DNA of 64,000 nt, taken from positions 2,232,001 through 2,296,000 of the forward strand of contig OY723272.1 in assembly GCA_963210315.1 (NCBI GenBank), read 5' to 3'. Position 1 is the stretch's first letter. Every line of letters begins with the position of its first letter. Of this stretch, positions 31,913 through 42,257 are shown piece after piece. The translations under genes were made by a program, and so were the position numbers. Source of the DNA: Rhynchopus euleeides. Its lineage: Eukaryota; Euglenozoa; Diplonemea; Diplonemida; Diplonemidae. The notes beneath the pieces were generated by a model. The model was not told the origin of the DNA, did not search any database, and saw only the letters and a program-made list of their open reading frames with translations.

Positions 31913-32873
31913 CGTGCTGCATGTCATGTGGATGGGAGCCCCTCAGCCACTCCGTGCTGCACCCCATGAAGCCTGCCGCCTCTGCCTGAGCCTGTCGTTG
32001 TGCTGTGCCGCTCTTTGATACCAGCAGGGTCTTCCGCTCCTAACTGCAGGAGAGTGACCCCTCCCCCTCACACTTCATGTCAATCTGCGCCACTCCGACA
32101 GTGCGGCACTGAATGAACCTCCCTGTCTCCCCCTTCTGGCCTCCTCACGATATGCACACATTCGACACCTGTTGCCATCCACACGAGGCTGAGACACCTC
32201 GTCTGGGAATGGCCCGGACTACCGCAGGGTTGCCCTGTCCTTATTGTGTCATTGTCACACAACTGTGACCCGCGGAACTGAGGGCAAGCCTGACCACGGC
32301 AGGCTCGTGTGTGCTCATCCCATAATTCTAGCTGATATCATCGTGTGGGGTGTCCGCCACGGTGACCAAAAGGAGGTGTGTTTGTTCGGGGTGAAATAGG
32401 CGGCCTCACGCAACACTGGCGGCAAAACAGCAACCCCACCGCATCCTGATGATGTCTAGTGTTGCCTTGTGTTGTTGTGTTGCGCAGCGCACAACAAGCG
32501 CTGCCCGCTATCCCTCCCGCTGTGTTATTTGACCCTTATGCAGGGAGGCCCTGTTGTGGCATTCACATGGGGCAGTCAGACACGGGATAGACTTCCACAC
32601 GGGCTTGGTTGTTCACAAGAGAGAGGGATGCCCCTGATACAGCTGCAACAAGTGATTTGCGTTCCGCCGGAGTACAGTTAATCTGAGAGCAAGCGAACAC
32701 CACCCCACCTACACACCCCCAGCCCAGCCCTGCATGTGGGTTAGCCTGCGCTGTGATGACTGCCCTCCCCACACACACCTCCTCCTCACAAGTCACCCAC
32801 CCGTGGCGACACACCGCAGCCCAACAGGCGCTGCACAGAGGCCGCCGGGGGAAGGGCGGGTGCAGGCGATACC
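31913..32873. other. Intergenic, end of PLAC8 array
   Basis: The array 3' flank runs to about 32110; the rest is single-copy sequence with no recognisable gene. GTGCAGGCGATACC just before 32874 offers an AG acceptor. Confidence 0.45.
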
Positions 32874-33538
32874 ATGTTGCGGCAAATGGCTGCAGGTGGG
32901 CGGGCCGTGGCGCGGCAGCAGCGGCATGCGAACTATGCTGCAATCTGGCAGAAGCCGAACACCAACATCGGTGAGATGTACAACAGGCCTTTGGTGAACC
33001 TCGTGGCACCGGCCTGGCGGCGTGCCAAGCCCCGCTCCCCGGCACCCAGCGGGCTGGAGAAGAGCAAAGCCCACCAGCGGTTTGACCTCGAATTCAACTT
33101 CCCGGACCACCCCATCATCCTGGAGATTCACAGCGTGCTGTACCCCACGACGCTCGTTGTGTTCCGCACGCCCCCGCAGCTGTCGGAGTCGGAAATAGAT
33201 GTATGGCCTTCCCGTGCAACACAAATGTCAGGTTGGGGCATGCTTCCCCCTTTTGTCCCCCTTTTGTTTTGTGAGGCGGCTCACTTTTCTGCACTTCTGT
33301 ACGAAGGCCCCCCAGGCCTTGTGACCCTGGTACCCACCACCACCACCACCACCCTCTTCAGCTGTACCTCCGCAATGTGTACAACATCAAGAACATCCGC
33401 GAGATCAACCTGCAGTACCGGAGAGGTGAGCGCTGGATGGACCTGTTCGGCAGGCGGTGGAAGCACCCCGACTACTGCCGCGCATACGTCTACCTCGAAA
33501 GCCCTGTCGAGGTGACGCTCCCCCACAGCGCCGAGTGA
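32874..33538 (+). CDS. Mitochondrial ribosomal protein uL23m, 2 exons
   Basis: Large-subunit protein of the mitochondrial ribosome. Exons 32874-33200 and 33362-33538 give 167 residues. The 161-bp intron has donor GTATGG and a long pyrimidine/CACCAC stretch to CTCTTCAG, phase 0. The first about 20 residues (MLRQMAAGGRAVARQQRHAN) are basic and unstructured, like a mitochondrial presequence. The core matches L23: VVFRTPPQLSESEID joined to LYLRNVYNIKNIREINLQ (the L23 beta-alpha-beta), then HPDYCRAYVYLESPVEVTLP as in MRPL23. Without splicing the conserved helix is broken, which supports the intron. Identification is by motif recall. Confidence 0.8.
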
Positions 33539-34198
33539 GCCTGCTTGCAGCTGCTGCTGCTACAGTGCTTTCGGCCCGCCTTTCGACCTCTCTGGACCCG
33601 CATGCCAGCAGGCTTCTCCGCCCCTGCGTGGTGCTGCTTTGGCAGGCCACCCACAGCTGAGTGAACTGAGGCAGGGTCGGAGGGCGGTGGGGCTGGGGGG
33701 TGGTGGGGTGGGTGGGTGGGACAGCCACGCCCGCCCCTGCCCTCCTGTGCATGGGGGGGGTGCGGGGTGAGCGCGGCTCCAGAAGCAGCCCGAGTGATGC
33801 AGGCTCGGGGGGTGTGTGGGGGGTGGGGGGTGGGTGTGTGGGCGGCTTCGCGCTGCCCAAGGGAAGAAGCCGGTGTGTCGATGCCGGCGCAACCGAGGCT
33901 GCTGCTGGTGTGTGTGCCCAGCCCCGTCCGTTGTTGACGCCGCCCCCCTCCTTGCGGACGCCTTTCACCGCAGAGGGTGTGTGGGGGGGTGCAGGGCACC
34001 TGAAGAAATAAACACGCGGAAGGAGCACCCCCGGTCCCTCCCTACTGAGCCCGCGCAGTGCGGGTGGCAGCCACATGTTTTGAAGAGGTGATGCGAGCTC
34101 AGTAAGCGCATCCCACACTGCCACATGTGTTTCAGTTAGAAGGCCACCCTTTGCTCGACACACACAGGTGATCTACACTTGCAGCTCTCGGTGGCAGC
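33539..34198. other. Intergenic region
   Basis: G-rich and C-rich stretches (about 33680-33840) and no gene. AG sites at about 34165, 34184 and 34196 precede the next ATG. Confidence 0.4.
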
Positions 34199-36073
34199 AT
34201 GCCCGTGCGGAGGGGGCCTGCGTGCTATGACCGGATGGCCAGCATGAACGGGACGCTGCCGCCCCGGCAGCGACGCGAGAGAGAGATGCTGTTCTGGGTG
34301 TCTGTGATCTTCATGTTCGCTGCGGCGGTGCTGGCGGCGCGCATCTCGATCGACGCCATCACGATCGGGGTGGTTGGGCTGATCTGGTGTGTCGTCACCA
34401 ACATCGTGTGGATCACGTGCACCTTCTGCGGGATGGAGTACACAAAGCCGCGCATGATGGCGTGGCTCATGGCACAGTGCCTGGCCATCATCTCATGCGA
34501 CGTGCACTACAACACCGTGATGTCTAGCTGCTGGTCGGTGCTGGTTGTGATCGCAGACCTGGTGTTGCTGCTGCGCCTCGACTCGTGGTTCTCGCTGGCC
34601 TACATGGGGTTCGCCGTGTCGTGGCTGCTGGTGACCTTCCTGGAGCGCGTCCTCCGCTTCGGGCTGTTCGACATGCCTCTGACGTACGACCAGGACTTCC
34701 GCCGTGAGCTGCTCAACGAAACTGTCACCTGCTCCGCCCTGCCTTGCCCGCTCAACCCTGACTCCAACGGATCGGAGGGCATGGTCGCAATCCTCATCTT
34801 CGTCATCGACTTCATGACGACACGCTACTTCGCCCAACAGATGAACAAGGAACAGGACACCATGCGCAGCACCGTGGCCACCATGCAGGACATTGCACTC
34901 CACCTCGCTGCCTACGACGTGGACTCTGTGTCCCAGATCCTGGAGGAGTCGGAGGAGACCCTGCCGCATGAGATGTACGCTGCCCTGAAGAACCTGGAGC
35001 AGAACTTGCGGGGGTACCGCCCATACCTCCCGAAGTCGTGCCTCGCCAGCATGTGGGAGAGGGACAGGGACATGGAGGAAAGCGGCACCGCAGGCACGCG
35101 GGACCTGATCCCACTCGACTCTCTTTCTGTGCTCAGCGGCTCGAGACGCTCCGACAGTTACCGTGTCAGGTCGCCGATGGCTGGGATAGGCATGGGCGAC
35201 CTGGTGGAGAAGCGCGTGTCGCTGCTGTTCGTCAACCTCTGCGGCGCACTGAAGCAGGTGGACTCCGACCTGCGCGCCTTCAACACCGCATTCACCAACA
35301 TGCTGCACACCACCCTGCAGGCCACAGAGGAGGCATACGGCATGGTCGACCTCTTCGTGGGCGACAAGGTGATGTGCTCCTTCAACGCCTCCCGCCGCTG
35401 CCTCGACGACGCGCGCGCCGCTGCTGGCGCTGCGAAGCAGATTGTCCGCAACTTGCAGCCCAGCTCCACCGCCGTCAGCATCGGGCTGGCCTCCGGACGC
35501 CTTGCCTGCGGCGACATGGGCTGCTCCGACATGTGCCGCTTCGGACTTGTCGGGTGGCTGGGCGTCAAGACGGCAGGGCTGGAGCGTGCCGCCGCAGCCC
35601 TAGGCATCGCCATCCTGACCAACACCACCAACCACCGCGACGCCGGCACCGCCCACACCATGCGCGTCGTCCCCCGCGCCCTCCGCTTCCTCCCCGCCGC
35701 AGCACGGCAGGTCGTGGCATACCCCACACCCGCACGCGGCCTCTCCCTCCTGCAGCTGCGCCTCAACTCAGCAGACGCGTCGCCTGGCGGGAAGGCTCCG
35801 CAGCGGGACCACGAAGGGTCCCCGTATATGGAGACGCATGTCGTGTATGAGGTGATGGCAAGTCCAGACGAGGGGTCCTCGGGACCCGAGGAGTGGATGT
35901 ATGAGCTGGCGCACCGGCAGAGGTGGGCGGGGTTTAATCAGGCGGCGGAGGCGTTCGTAGGAGGGGCGTCGCCTGAAGAGGCTGCGGCGAGGCATGCGGG
36001 TGGGAGCAAGGAGGAGTTCCTCGAGGTTGTCATGCGTGTCGGCTCGCATGAGCCGCTGAATGTGCATGTCTGA
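34199..36073 (+). CDS. Multi-pass membrane protein with degenerate class III cyclase domain, copy 1
   Basis: 624 residues from ATG 34199 (612 if the conserved MASMNG at 34235 is the start). About six membrane segments lie in residues 30-210 (for example MLFWVSVIFMFAAAVLA, SVLVVIADLVLLLRL, VAILIFVIDFM). A linker follows with NLEQNLRGYRPYLPKSCL, a motif I associate with kinetoplastid cyclase-like proteins. The cyclase homology domain (about 335-490) shows RVSLLFVNL, GMVDLFVGDKVMCSFN and GLASGRLACGDMGCSDMCRF. The first metal Asp (usual LFADI/FxD) is Asn, and the NxxxR signature (usual VNLAARL) is VKTAGLER, so cAMP synthesis is doubtful; the GD of the second metal site is kept. Likely a receptor or scaffold at a membrane. 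The C-terminal 100 residues are acidic. Paralogue at 51648-53489. Confidence 0.75.
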   Translation: MPVRRGPACYDRMASMNGTLPPRQRREREMLFWVSVIFMFAAAVLAARISIDAITIGVVGLIWCVVTNIVWITCTFCGMEYTKPRMMAWLMAQCLAIISCDVHYNTVMSSCWSVLVVIADLVLLLRLDSWFSLAYMGFAVSWLLVTFLERVLRFGLFDMPLTYDQDFRRELLNETVTCSALPCPLNPDSNGSEGMVAILIFVIDFMTTRYFAQQMNKEQDTMRSTVATMQDIALHLAAYDVDSVSQILEESEETLPHEMYAALKNLEQNLRGYRPYLPKSCLASMWERDRDMEESGTAGTRDLIPLDSLSVLSGSRRSDSYRVRSPMAGIGMGDLVEKRVSLLFVNLCGALKQVDSDLRAFNTAFTNMLHTTLQATEEAYGMVDLFVGDKVMCSFNASRRCLDDARAAAGAAKQIVRNLQPSSTAVSIGLASGRLACGDMGCSDMCRFGLVGWLGVKTAGLERAAAALGIAILTNTTNHRDAGTAHTMRVVPRALRFLPAAARQVVAYPTPARGLSLLQLRLNSADASPGGKAPQRDHEGSPYMETHVVYEVMASPDEGSSGPEEWMYELAHRQRWAGFNQAAEAFVGGASPEEAAARHAGGSKEEFLEVVMRVGSHEPLNVHV

Positions 36074-36154
36074 GGTGGGGAGGGGGGCAAATCCATTTGC
36101 TGAGACATGCGCAAGCAGGCAGTGTTGTCGTACAAACAAAGAACGCAACTCCAA

Positions 36155-36266
36155 GGGGGTCTTCGCGACGGGGTGAGCGTCAGTGCATTTTGGTGCATTT
36201 CCTAAGGAAACTGGGGGGAAAACTGACGAAGAATAACGAATCTTAACGATCGGCGAAGATTCCCCC
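36155..36266. mobile_element. Short MITE, GGGGGTCTTCGC family
   Basis: Starts GGGGGTCTTCGCGAC and ends GGCGAAGATTCCCCC, with AA on both outer sides. The interior word GCGTCAGTGCATTTTGGTGC is shared with the element at 2975. It lies about 80 bp after the stop of the cyclase-like gene, probably in its 3' UTR. Confidence 0.6.
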
Positions 36267-36340
36267 AAGGCTTTTTGCCCCCTGTGGCTGCCCCCCTCCC
36301 CCCGCCCAACGGACCCCGGTCATGACCCCGGTGTGCGTGT

Positions 36341-39300
36341 CACTTCCTTCACCCCTCAATACACCATTGTGACTGTTCATCGGAAGGGCCGTTCCGGCTA
36401 GGCCTACGGGCCCAGGCCAAGCGGCTTCTCCCTCTCTTTCCCTCTGTCTCTCGTAACCTTATGTTTCGCTGAAGGTGTGTGTATCCCCTTCAAAAGGGAC
36501 ATCCACACATCCACATACACTCGAATATTTTTCGAGTGGTGCAGACCACACAGAGCACGCCCTGCTCTTTGATCCGATCCCCACTGCCAAGCAACATGCG
36601 CAGTGGTGGGGCTAGGACCCGTGCAGGGTCAACCCAAGCGCAAAGTGGTCAACACACACACACACTCTCTCTCTCCCTCTCTATCCCTCCCCCGACCTAC
36701 TGCCTCACACCGCTTCACACCGTGCCGCTGGCGCGCTGCTCCCTTGAAGCTCCAACCAATGCAAGCGTCAGCCAAATCAAGGCATGCCCCTCCCCCCCCG
36801 CTCTCCTACATCCTGAAAGGTGTGAATACCCCCATGATGATGAACGAATGTTCGCACCCCCGTCTCCTCTCCCCCCCCCCTGAAGATACAGCTAACGTGT
36901 TGGAGAGCCCAGGCAGAGAACCCGGTGGGTGGGGGGGGAGGCTCCGCTTTTGCTCGTTGTCGTTTTGGCCTCCGTGCCAAGCCTGCCGCAACCCAAGGTG
37001 GGTTGTGTGCAATGCAAGCAAGTGGCCAGATCCATGGAGTTGGTCAGTCGTATTCCCTGCAGCAGAGTGCTGGGTTCTCTGCGTTCAGGAGACAGCATCC
37101 ATCCCGCGGGCACCGCATTGGCTGGTGTGGGGGCGGCTTGTGTTACCTCAACCTTCTTCGATAATCATATCGACCCGCACAAATAATTGCCTCCTCCTCC
37201 TAGTTGTACTAATTACGGCAAATCATAGCGAAGTCGCGAAGGAACGAAGTAACGAAGTAACGAAGGGTATCGTACGACTGAAGCTTTCGGATTGGCACCC
37301 CCATGGCACTTTACATGGCCTCAATACGGCCTTGAGGCACAAGGTGTGCGCTCAACAAAGGGTAGCCCGGGTCTGTTCTCCCACAGTTGCCGATACCGTA
37401 AGGCGAAAGGTGTCCGATTTCCCCACTCCCTCCCCCCTCCCCCCTCCCCACCCACCCCCGTCTCTTTCCTCGCAATATGCCACATCCTCTCCTCCCTTGT
37501 CCGGTGTCGTGGTGCACCTGGCAACTCAACCCTGCGTGCCTTGTGTTGTCTCTACTTTACCTCCGTCCGGTGACTTCACGTGCCCGGCATACCCCCCCAG
37601 ACCCTTTGTATCCCATATAATGGTGTTGTCGAGCCTTGGCTCTGTGTCATGCTGTCAGTGGCGTGCTCTGTGCCCTGTTGTGACAAGCTGTGTGGTGTCT
37701 GACGAGCTTGAGGGGCCTTGGTTCAGAAGTGCAGAAAAGCGATGGGAAGTCTGTGTGCTGAGTGCTGCGTGTCTGTCTTGTTTGTCAGAGCGGCGTGCCT
37801 TCCTCTGGGCTTGAAGGGTAGGTTTCTGGCTTGCCCCTACAAGGTGCCACCGACGCTTTCCAAAAAGATTCCTGTGTACAGTGGCACAGGTTGACAAGAA
37901 GGATGGCAGCATCCTGTGGCATGTTGCCTGTCAAACTACTTTTGTCGGCAGAGTGTGGGGCAGGGTGAAGGGTGCCTTTCCAGGAGGTTATCTTCTGAGA
38001 ACAAGGCTGTTCCCGGAACAGTGGGCCCCCCTCTCTCTCTGAGAGCTTAGAACGCCACCACTGCTCACGAGCACGGCCAAAATCGTTCAAAAAACTAGAG
38101 GAGGACGCGATGAGATCGCTCACTCCTCGCACTACACATCTGCCCACCATTCTCTCTTTCCCCCCATGTTTATTTGCACACACCACTCTGCGACCCATTT
38201 GCCCCTATTCCTTTATTCGTCTCACTCAGCACCCCGTGTTCCCCGCGGCAGGCTCGTGTGGGCAGCGTTCAATGAAAATACGATCGTCAACCATCAGTCA
38301 GAGTCACAGGGAAAGGAAAGCTGTCTGTTCTGTTGGGTTCCTTCCGGCGGTCCTTCTCTCGGGAAGGTGCAGCCCGGACACAGTGTCGCACATGACACAG
38401 TTACAATTCCCGGATGTGGCGGCACAGGACGTCACCCTTGTCTTTTTTGGTAAAGAGCGAAAGCACGCTTCCCGTTTGTTTTGTTATCGCACAACCACCG
38501 CGATCCCCCAGGGCATCACTGCCATCAGACATCGGGGTCTTCAACTCTGTGTCATGTGGCAGTGGGTCGCGGTCGCCTCGCTGTGCGTGCTGAAAAGAGG
38601 GTATCTTGGTGACAGCAGCGAGAGTTTCTTTTGTTTGCCCACACAGTGACACAGCCTGGCAGTGACATAGCGAGGCGAATGCCGAGCCGGGGCTCAAATT
38701 AGGAAGGCGGGTAAGCTTCACACTCTCGCAAGTGTGCAGAAAAGCGACAAACATCATCACCCCCCCCCACACCCCCCACCCCCAACTCTCCCCAAACCCC
38801 AAACCCCCTACCCCCGTAGCACTTGGCTTGTGGCCAGGGTGGCAAACCGCCTTTATTTTGGTTACCGAGCGACGGAGCGTAGCGAAGTCGTGAAGTAACG
38901 AAGGAAATCGTACGACTGAAGCTTTAGAAGGATCGCCTTCATGCCACTTCACAGGGGCTTCGGCAGCCTTTGACACACAGGAGTGTGCGCTCAACGAAAA
39001 AAACCAGCCCGGATCTGCCTGTGCTGCAGTTGCTGGGCAGGGTGTTTCTCTGATAACAGCGAAAGGAGTACGGTTTTTGGGAAGCACAACAACCCTGCCT
39101 CTCCATCAAATGCCGAATCTTTTCTGCCCACCCCCTCCTCGCTCCCCTCCCTGCGTATCCGGCGTTGGGGTGTGTGGCGCTGTCCCTTTTGTAGGGAAGG
39201 CGCTGTTCACACAAACCCCGCCATGCATCCCTCTTTCCTCTTCTGTCGTATTGACGCGTCCCCAGTGTTGGGGGCTGCACCGATCTATCAGACCACGTTT

Positions 39301-40006
39301 GACTTCCCCTCAAGCCCTGCCCCTGACTGTTCGGAGCTGATATTTCCGTAATCTCCTGATGGCTAATATCGCACTCCTCTATCGATTCATGATTTATTTT
39401 TCAGAAGGGACAAATCGCCCATTCATTTTCCCGTGGCTGTTTGCCTTCGTGACTCCTTTTTTTTGTATTTTCCTTCTCCGTCCCTATGTTGCGAGCGGCC
39501 GATTGTATCGAAGCCGCGAAGTGACGCAGGCCGGTGTGCCGCGGACAACGTGCTCAGGTCTACATTGTGGCACACCTTTGGCAGCAACCTTCGGTCGTTA
39601 TTAAGTTCACAAGAGGAGGGCCTCCTTGACACGTTGATGTGCCCAAAGCAGCATGTTGACAGCGGCATGCCGGCATGTCAACGTGTCACAGAGAGAAGGC
39701 CTGTTGTCGCATTTTTTTGACACTTTTCGACAGCAGGGGTGAATCACGGGTCGTTTTAAGCGATGTGCAAGCCCTGTCTCTTCAGCCCCTCCTTGGCAAT
39801 CATGCGGCGCTTCTTGAACGATTTTGAACGATTTTTGGCCGTGCTCGTCGCGTCCCCCGGTGAGGGGGGACGCTGTTTCGTGTTCTCCTTGCCGCACGGA
39901 GGCATTGCCTTACGTCGCCTCTTCCTCTTTTCCTTTATGGGCGGGTTAGTCTGGCTCAGAGGGCGGGACCGTGCTGATATGCACAGTGACGACTCTCCCT
40001 TTTTTT
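36341..40006. repeat. 3,666-bp direct duplication, copy D1
   Basis: It matches 45501-49166 at a constant offset of 9,160 bp, apparently base for base where I compared lines. The longest ORFs inside (403 aa at 36603; 228 aa minus strand at 38401) are low-complexity and show no domain, so I call no gene. It contains two GAAGT-AACGAAGG dispersed repeats (about 37205 and 38865) and a non-LTR tail fragment (39811-39893, minus). Confidence 0.85.
37205..37400. repeat. Dispersed ~180-bp repeat (GAAGTAACGAAGG family)
   Basis: Order of words: GCGAAGTCGCGAAGGAACGA, ATCGTACGACTGAAGCTTT, ATGGCACTTTACATGGCCTC, TGTGCGCTCAACAAAGGGTA. Other copies are at about 38865-39070, 46365-46560, 48025-48230 and 55000-55180, with shorter, diverged copies near 50855-50960, 51168-51260 and 55728-55850. 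Confidence 0.6.
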
Positions 40007-40321
40007 GGTAAAACACACCCCGTGTGGTAGAGAAAATACGGCAAGAGTCTCGGTGGGTCGGAAGAGCAGATGGTTCCCGCAACAGCTCCCGGGGAGCGGC
40101 GGGTATTTCGCATAGGATGCCGGATGTGTGAACACGTTTGTGCGGTTTGCCCTGTGTTGTGTGAACATATGTGTATGTGTGTGTGTATGCTCCACCCAAC
40201 CCGACACATTTTCTGTACTTCAGACAGGTAAGGTCACTCGACACGCGGGGGGGGGGGGGGGGGGTTTTGTTGTGTGTTTTTTCTGCCAGCCGACATCACT
40301 AGCGCCAGCGAGAAAAAAAAA
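40007..40321 (-). mobile_element. SINE-like repeat R1a, first part (3' half)
   Basis: Read on the minus strand, the repeat ends GGTGTGTTTTACC followed by a short A run (AAAAAAA, the T tract 40000-40006), like a retroposon tail. This piece plus 44942-45048 equals one complete about 405-bp unit; the YR retroelement occupies the gap, at the unit's internal A tract. Other copies: 45049-45396 and 58946-60512 (split). Confidence 0.65.
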
Positions 40322-40404
40322 ATAAAAAAAAAATAAAAAAAAAAAATAAAGCGATTTACTAATCGCCAACTCGCGATCAGGCGTTTCCAGGCAGAAAACA
40401 GTGC

Positions 40405-41110
40405 GTGCTAGATCACGGTTTGTTACGACAGAGCGACCAGAGCAGACTTCGACGCAGGTGCTAGATCACCGAATTTTTTACGACAGAGCGATCAGAGCAG
40501 ACTCGACGTAGGTGCTAGATCACCGCCTTTTACCACAGAGCGACCAGAGCAGACTTCGACGCAGGTGCTAGATCACCGAATTTTTTACGACAGAGCGATC
40601 AGAGCAGACTCGACGTAGGTGCTAGATCACCGCCTTTTACCACAGAGCGACCAGAGCAGACTTCGACGCAGGTGCTAGATCACCGCCTTTTACCACAGAG
40701 CGACCAGAGCAGATTTCGACGCAGGTGCTAGATCACCGAATTTTTTACGACAGAGCGATCAGAGCAGACTCGACGTAGGTGCTAGATCACCCCTTTTACC
40801 ACAGAGCGACCAGAGCAGACTTCGACGCAGGTGCTAGATCACCGAATTTTTTACGACAGAGCGATCAGAGCAGACTCGACGTAGGTGCTAGATCACCCCT
40901 TTTACCACAGAGCGACCAGAGCAGACTTCGACGCAGGTGCTAAATCACCGAGTTTTTTACGACAGAGCGATCAGAGCAGACTCGACGTAGGTGCTAGATC
41001 ACCGCTTTTTACCACAGAGCGACCAGAGCAGACTTCGACGCAGGTGCTAGATCACCGAATTTTTCTACGACAGAGCGATCAGAGCAGACTCGACGCAGGT
41101 GCTAGATCAC
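40405..41110. repeat. 53-bp tandem array upstream of gag, 13 units
   Basis: GTGCTAGATCACC recurs at about 40405, 40458, 40511, 40564, 40618, 40671, 40724, 40778, 40831, 40885, 40938, 40992, 41045 and 41099. Two versions mostly alternate, one with GAATTTTTTACGACAGAGCG and one with CCTTTTACCACAGAGCGACC. The last unit runs into the gag ATG. It is the presumed promoter or 5' UTR, or a source of terminal repeats. Not a CRISPR: the units are contiguous without unique spacers. Confidence 0.85.
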
Positions 41111-41112
41111 CC

Positions 41113-42228
41113 ATGTCGGACATGCACCCCCACGACATGGACTGGTTGGGGGTGCCAGTCGTGACGGGGTACGGGGATCCGGAAGTGGCAGTGGACACCT
41201 GCGTGTTCACGCCACACTGCCAGGCGGAGCACACCTCGCGGGGAAGGGGCCATTGCAGCACTTGCGGGCGGGCGGCCTGTAAGACCTGCATCCGGGCTTT
41301 CCTCCCGAAAAACGTGTCTGGGGATTTTGTGCAGGGTTTGGGGGAACCGACGTGGGTGTGCCCGATGTGCGCGATGGAGCAACATCGCGACAATCCCCCG
41401 GGGGACACTCGGGATCCCGACTCCCTGTCCCTCTCGGAGGACCCCCACGACGCGTCGCTGGGGGCGTCGGACGACGAGTCGTCGCTGAGGCAGCCGGGTG
41501 TCGACACACAGGGGGAACTGCGCGCGACGATCGCCGCTTTGGCAAAACGGGTGGACACGCTAGAGCGCGAGAAGCCCCCCCTCCTTTTGCGGATCCAGCA
41601 ACTGGAGTTTGAGACTAAAAATCTCAAAAAGCAGCTGGGGGCCACCCTGGCACCGGAGTTCTCGCCTCACACAGTGGGGACATGGCGGGACCTGGAGGTG
41701 CCCGCGATCCGGGAGAAGATCCGGGACAGATGCAGGAAGGCCTTCAGGGAAGACGCCCTGCCCGTGAACATCGAGGACGCGAAGGCGTACGAGTACGACG
41801 TCGCACAGTATCTCAGCACACTGACGAACACACTGGACCTCATCACCGACGGCGAACCCCCGAAGGAGGGCATCATCCGCATGCTGCACTCCAACATCAA
41901 CCAGCTGACAGGGATTACGCAGCTGGGGCTGTACGGCCCGAAGCACCGGAGGGAGTACGTGGCGAGGGCTGAAATCATCGCGCCAAAGGATTTCTCGGAG
42001 ACGGCCCAGCGGCGCCTGCTGAAAGGAGTGGCTGAAGAGGCAAAGAAGGAGGGGGAGCACCGCGGACGGGACGGGGACAGGAGGGACCGTGACTACCGGA
42101 ACTCACGCCAGCAGAGGTCCGTCCCGGCCCACAGCCGCGACAGGAAGCAGGCAGCACCACCTACGACTCGCGATCGTGACTGGGACAGAAAGGCGCCGGG
42201 CGGAAAGCCGGGAAAGGACCGGCAGTGA
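41113..42228 (+). CDS. Gag-like protein of the YR retroelement
   Basis: 371 residues from ATG 41113, at the end of the tandem array (the same frame is also open through part of the array, so translation could start earlier). Residues about 25-90 hold a Cys/His cluster (CVFTPHC, HCSTCGRAACKTC, WVCPMC) like a FYVE/RING-type zinc finger. Residues about 135-180 (IAALAKRVDTLEREKP, IQQLEFETKNLKKQL) are a likely coiled coil. The C-terminal 70 residues are Arg/Asp/Gln-rich (RDRDYRNSRQQR) and probably bind nucleic acid. Particle or RNP assembly is inferred from position. Confidence 0.75.
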   Translation: MSDMHPHDMDWLGVPVVTGYGDPEVAVDTCVFTPHCQAEHTSRGRGHCSTCGRAACKTCIRAFLPKNVSGDFVQGLGEPTWVCPMCAMEQHRDNPPGDTRDPDSLSLSEDPHDASLGASDDESSLRQPGVDTQGELRATIAALAKRVDTLEREKPPLLLRIQQLEFETKNLKKQLGATLAPEFSPHTVGTWRDLEVPAIREKIRDRCRKAFREDALPVNIEDAKAYEYDVAQYLSTLTNTLDLITDGEPPKEGIIRMLHSNINQLTGITQLGLYGPKHRREYVARAEIIAPKDFSETAQRRLLKGVAEEAKKEGEHRGRDGDRRDRDYRNSRQQRSVPAHSRDRKQAAPPTTRDRDWDRKAPGGKPGKDRQ

Positions 42229-42257
42229 CTGGCCTTGAGGCCGGTCCTCCCGCACCG

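Noticed and set aside
36603..37814. 403-residue ORF inside D1 (and its twin at 45763-46974)
   Set aside because: Low-complexity Ser/Pro/Leu composition, start in a repeat, no domain, and an overlapping ORF of similar quality in another frame. The identical twin only reflects the duplication.
40405..41110. Possible CRISPR array
   Set aside because: Contiguous tandem units without unique spacers, in a eukaryote, next to a retroelement gag.
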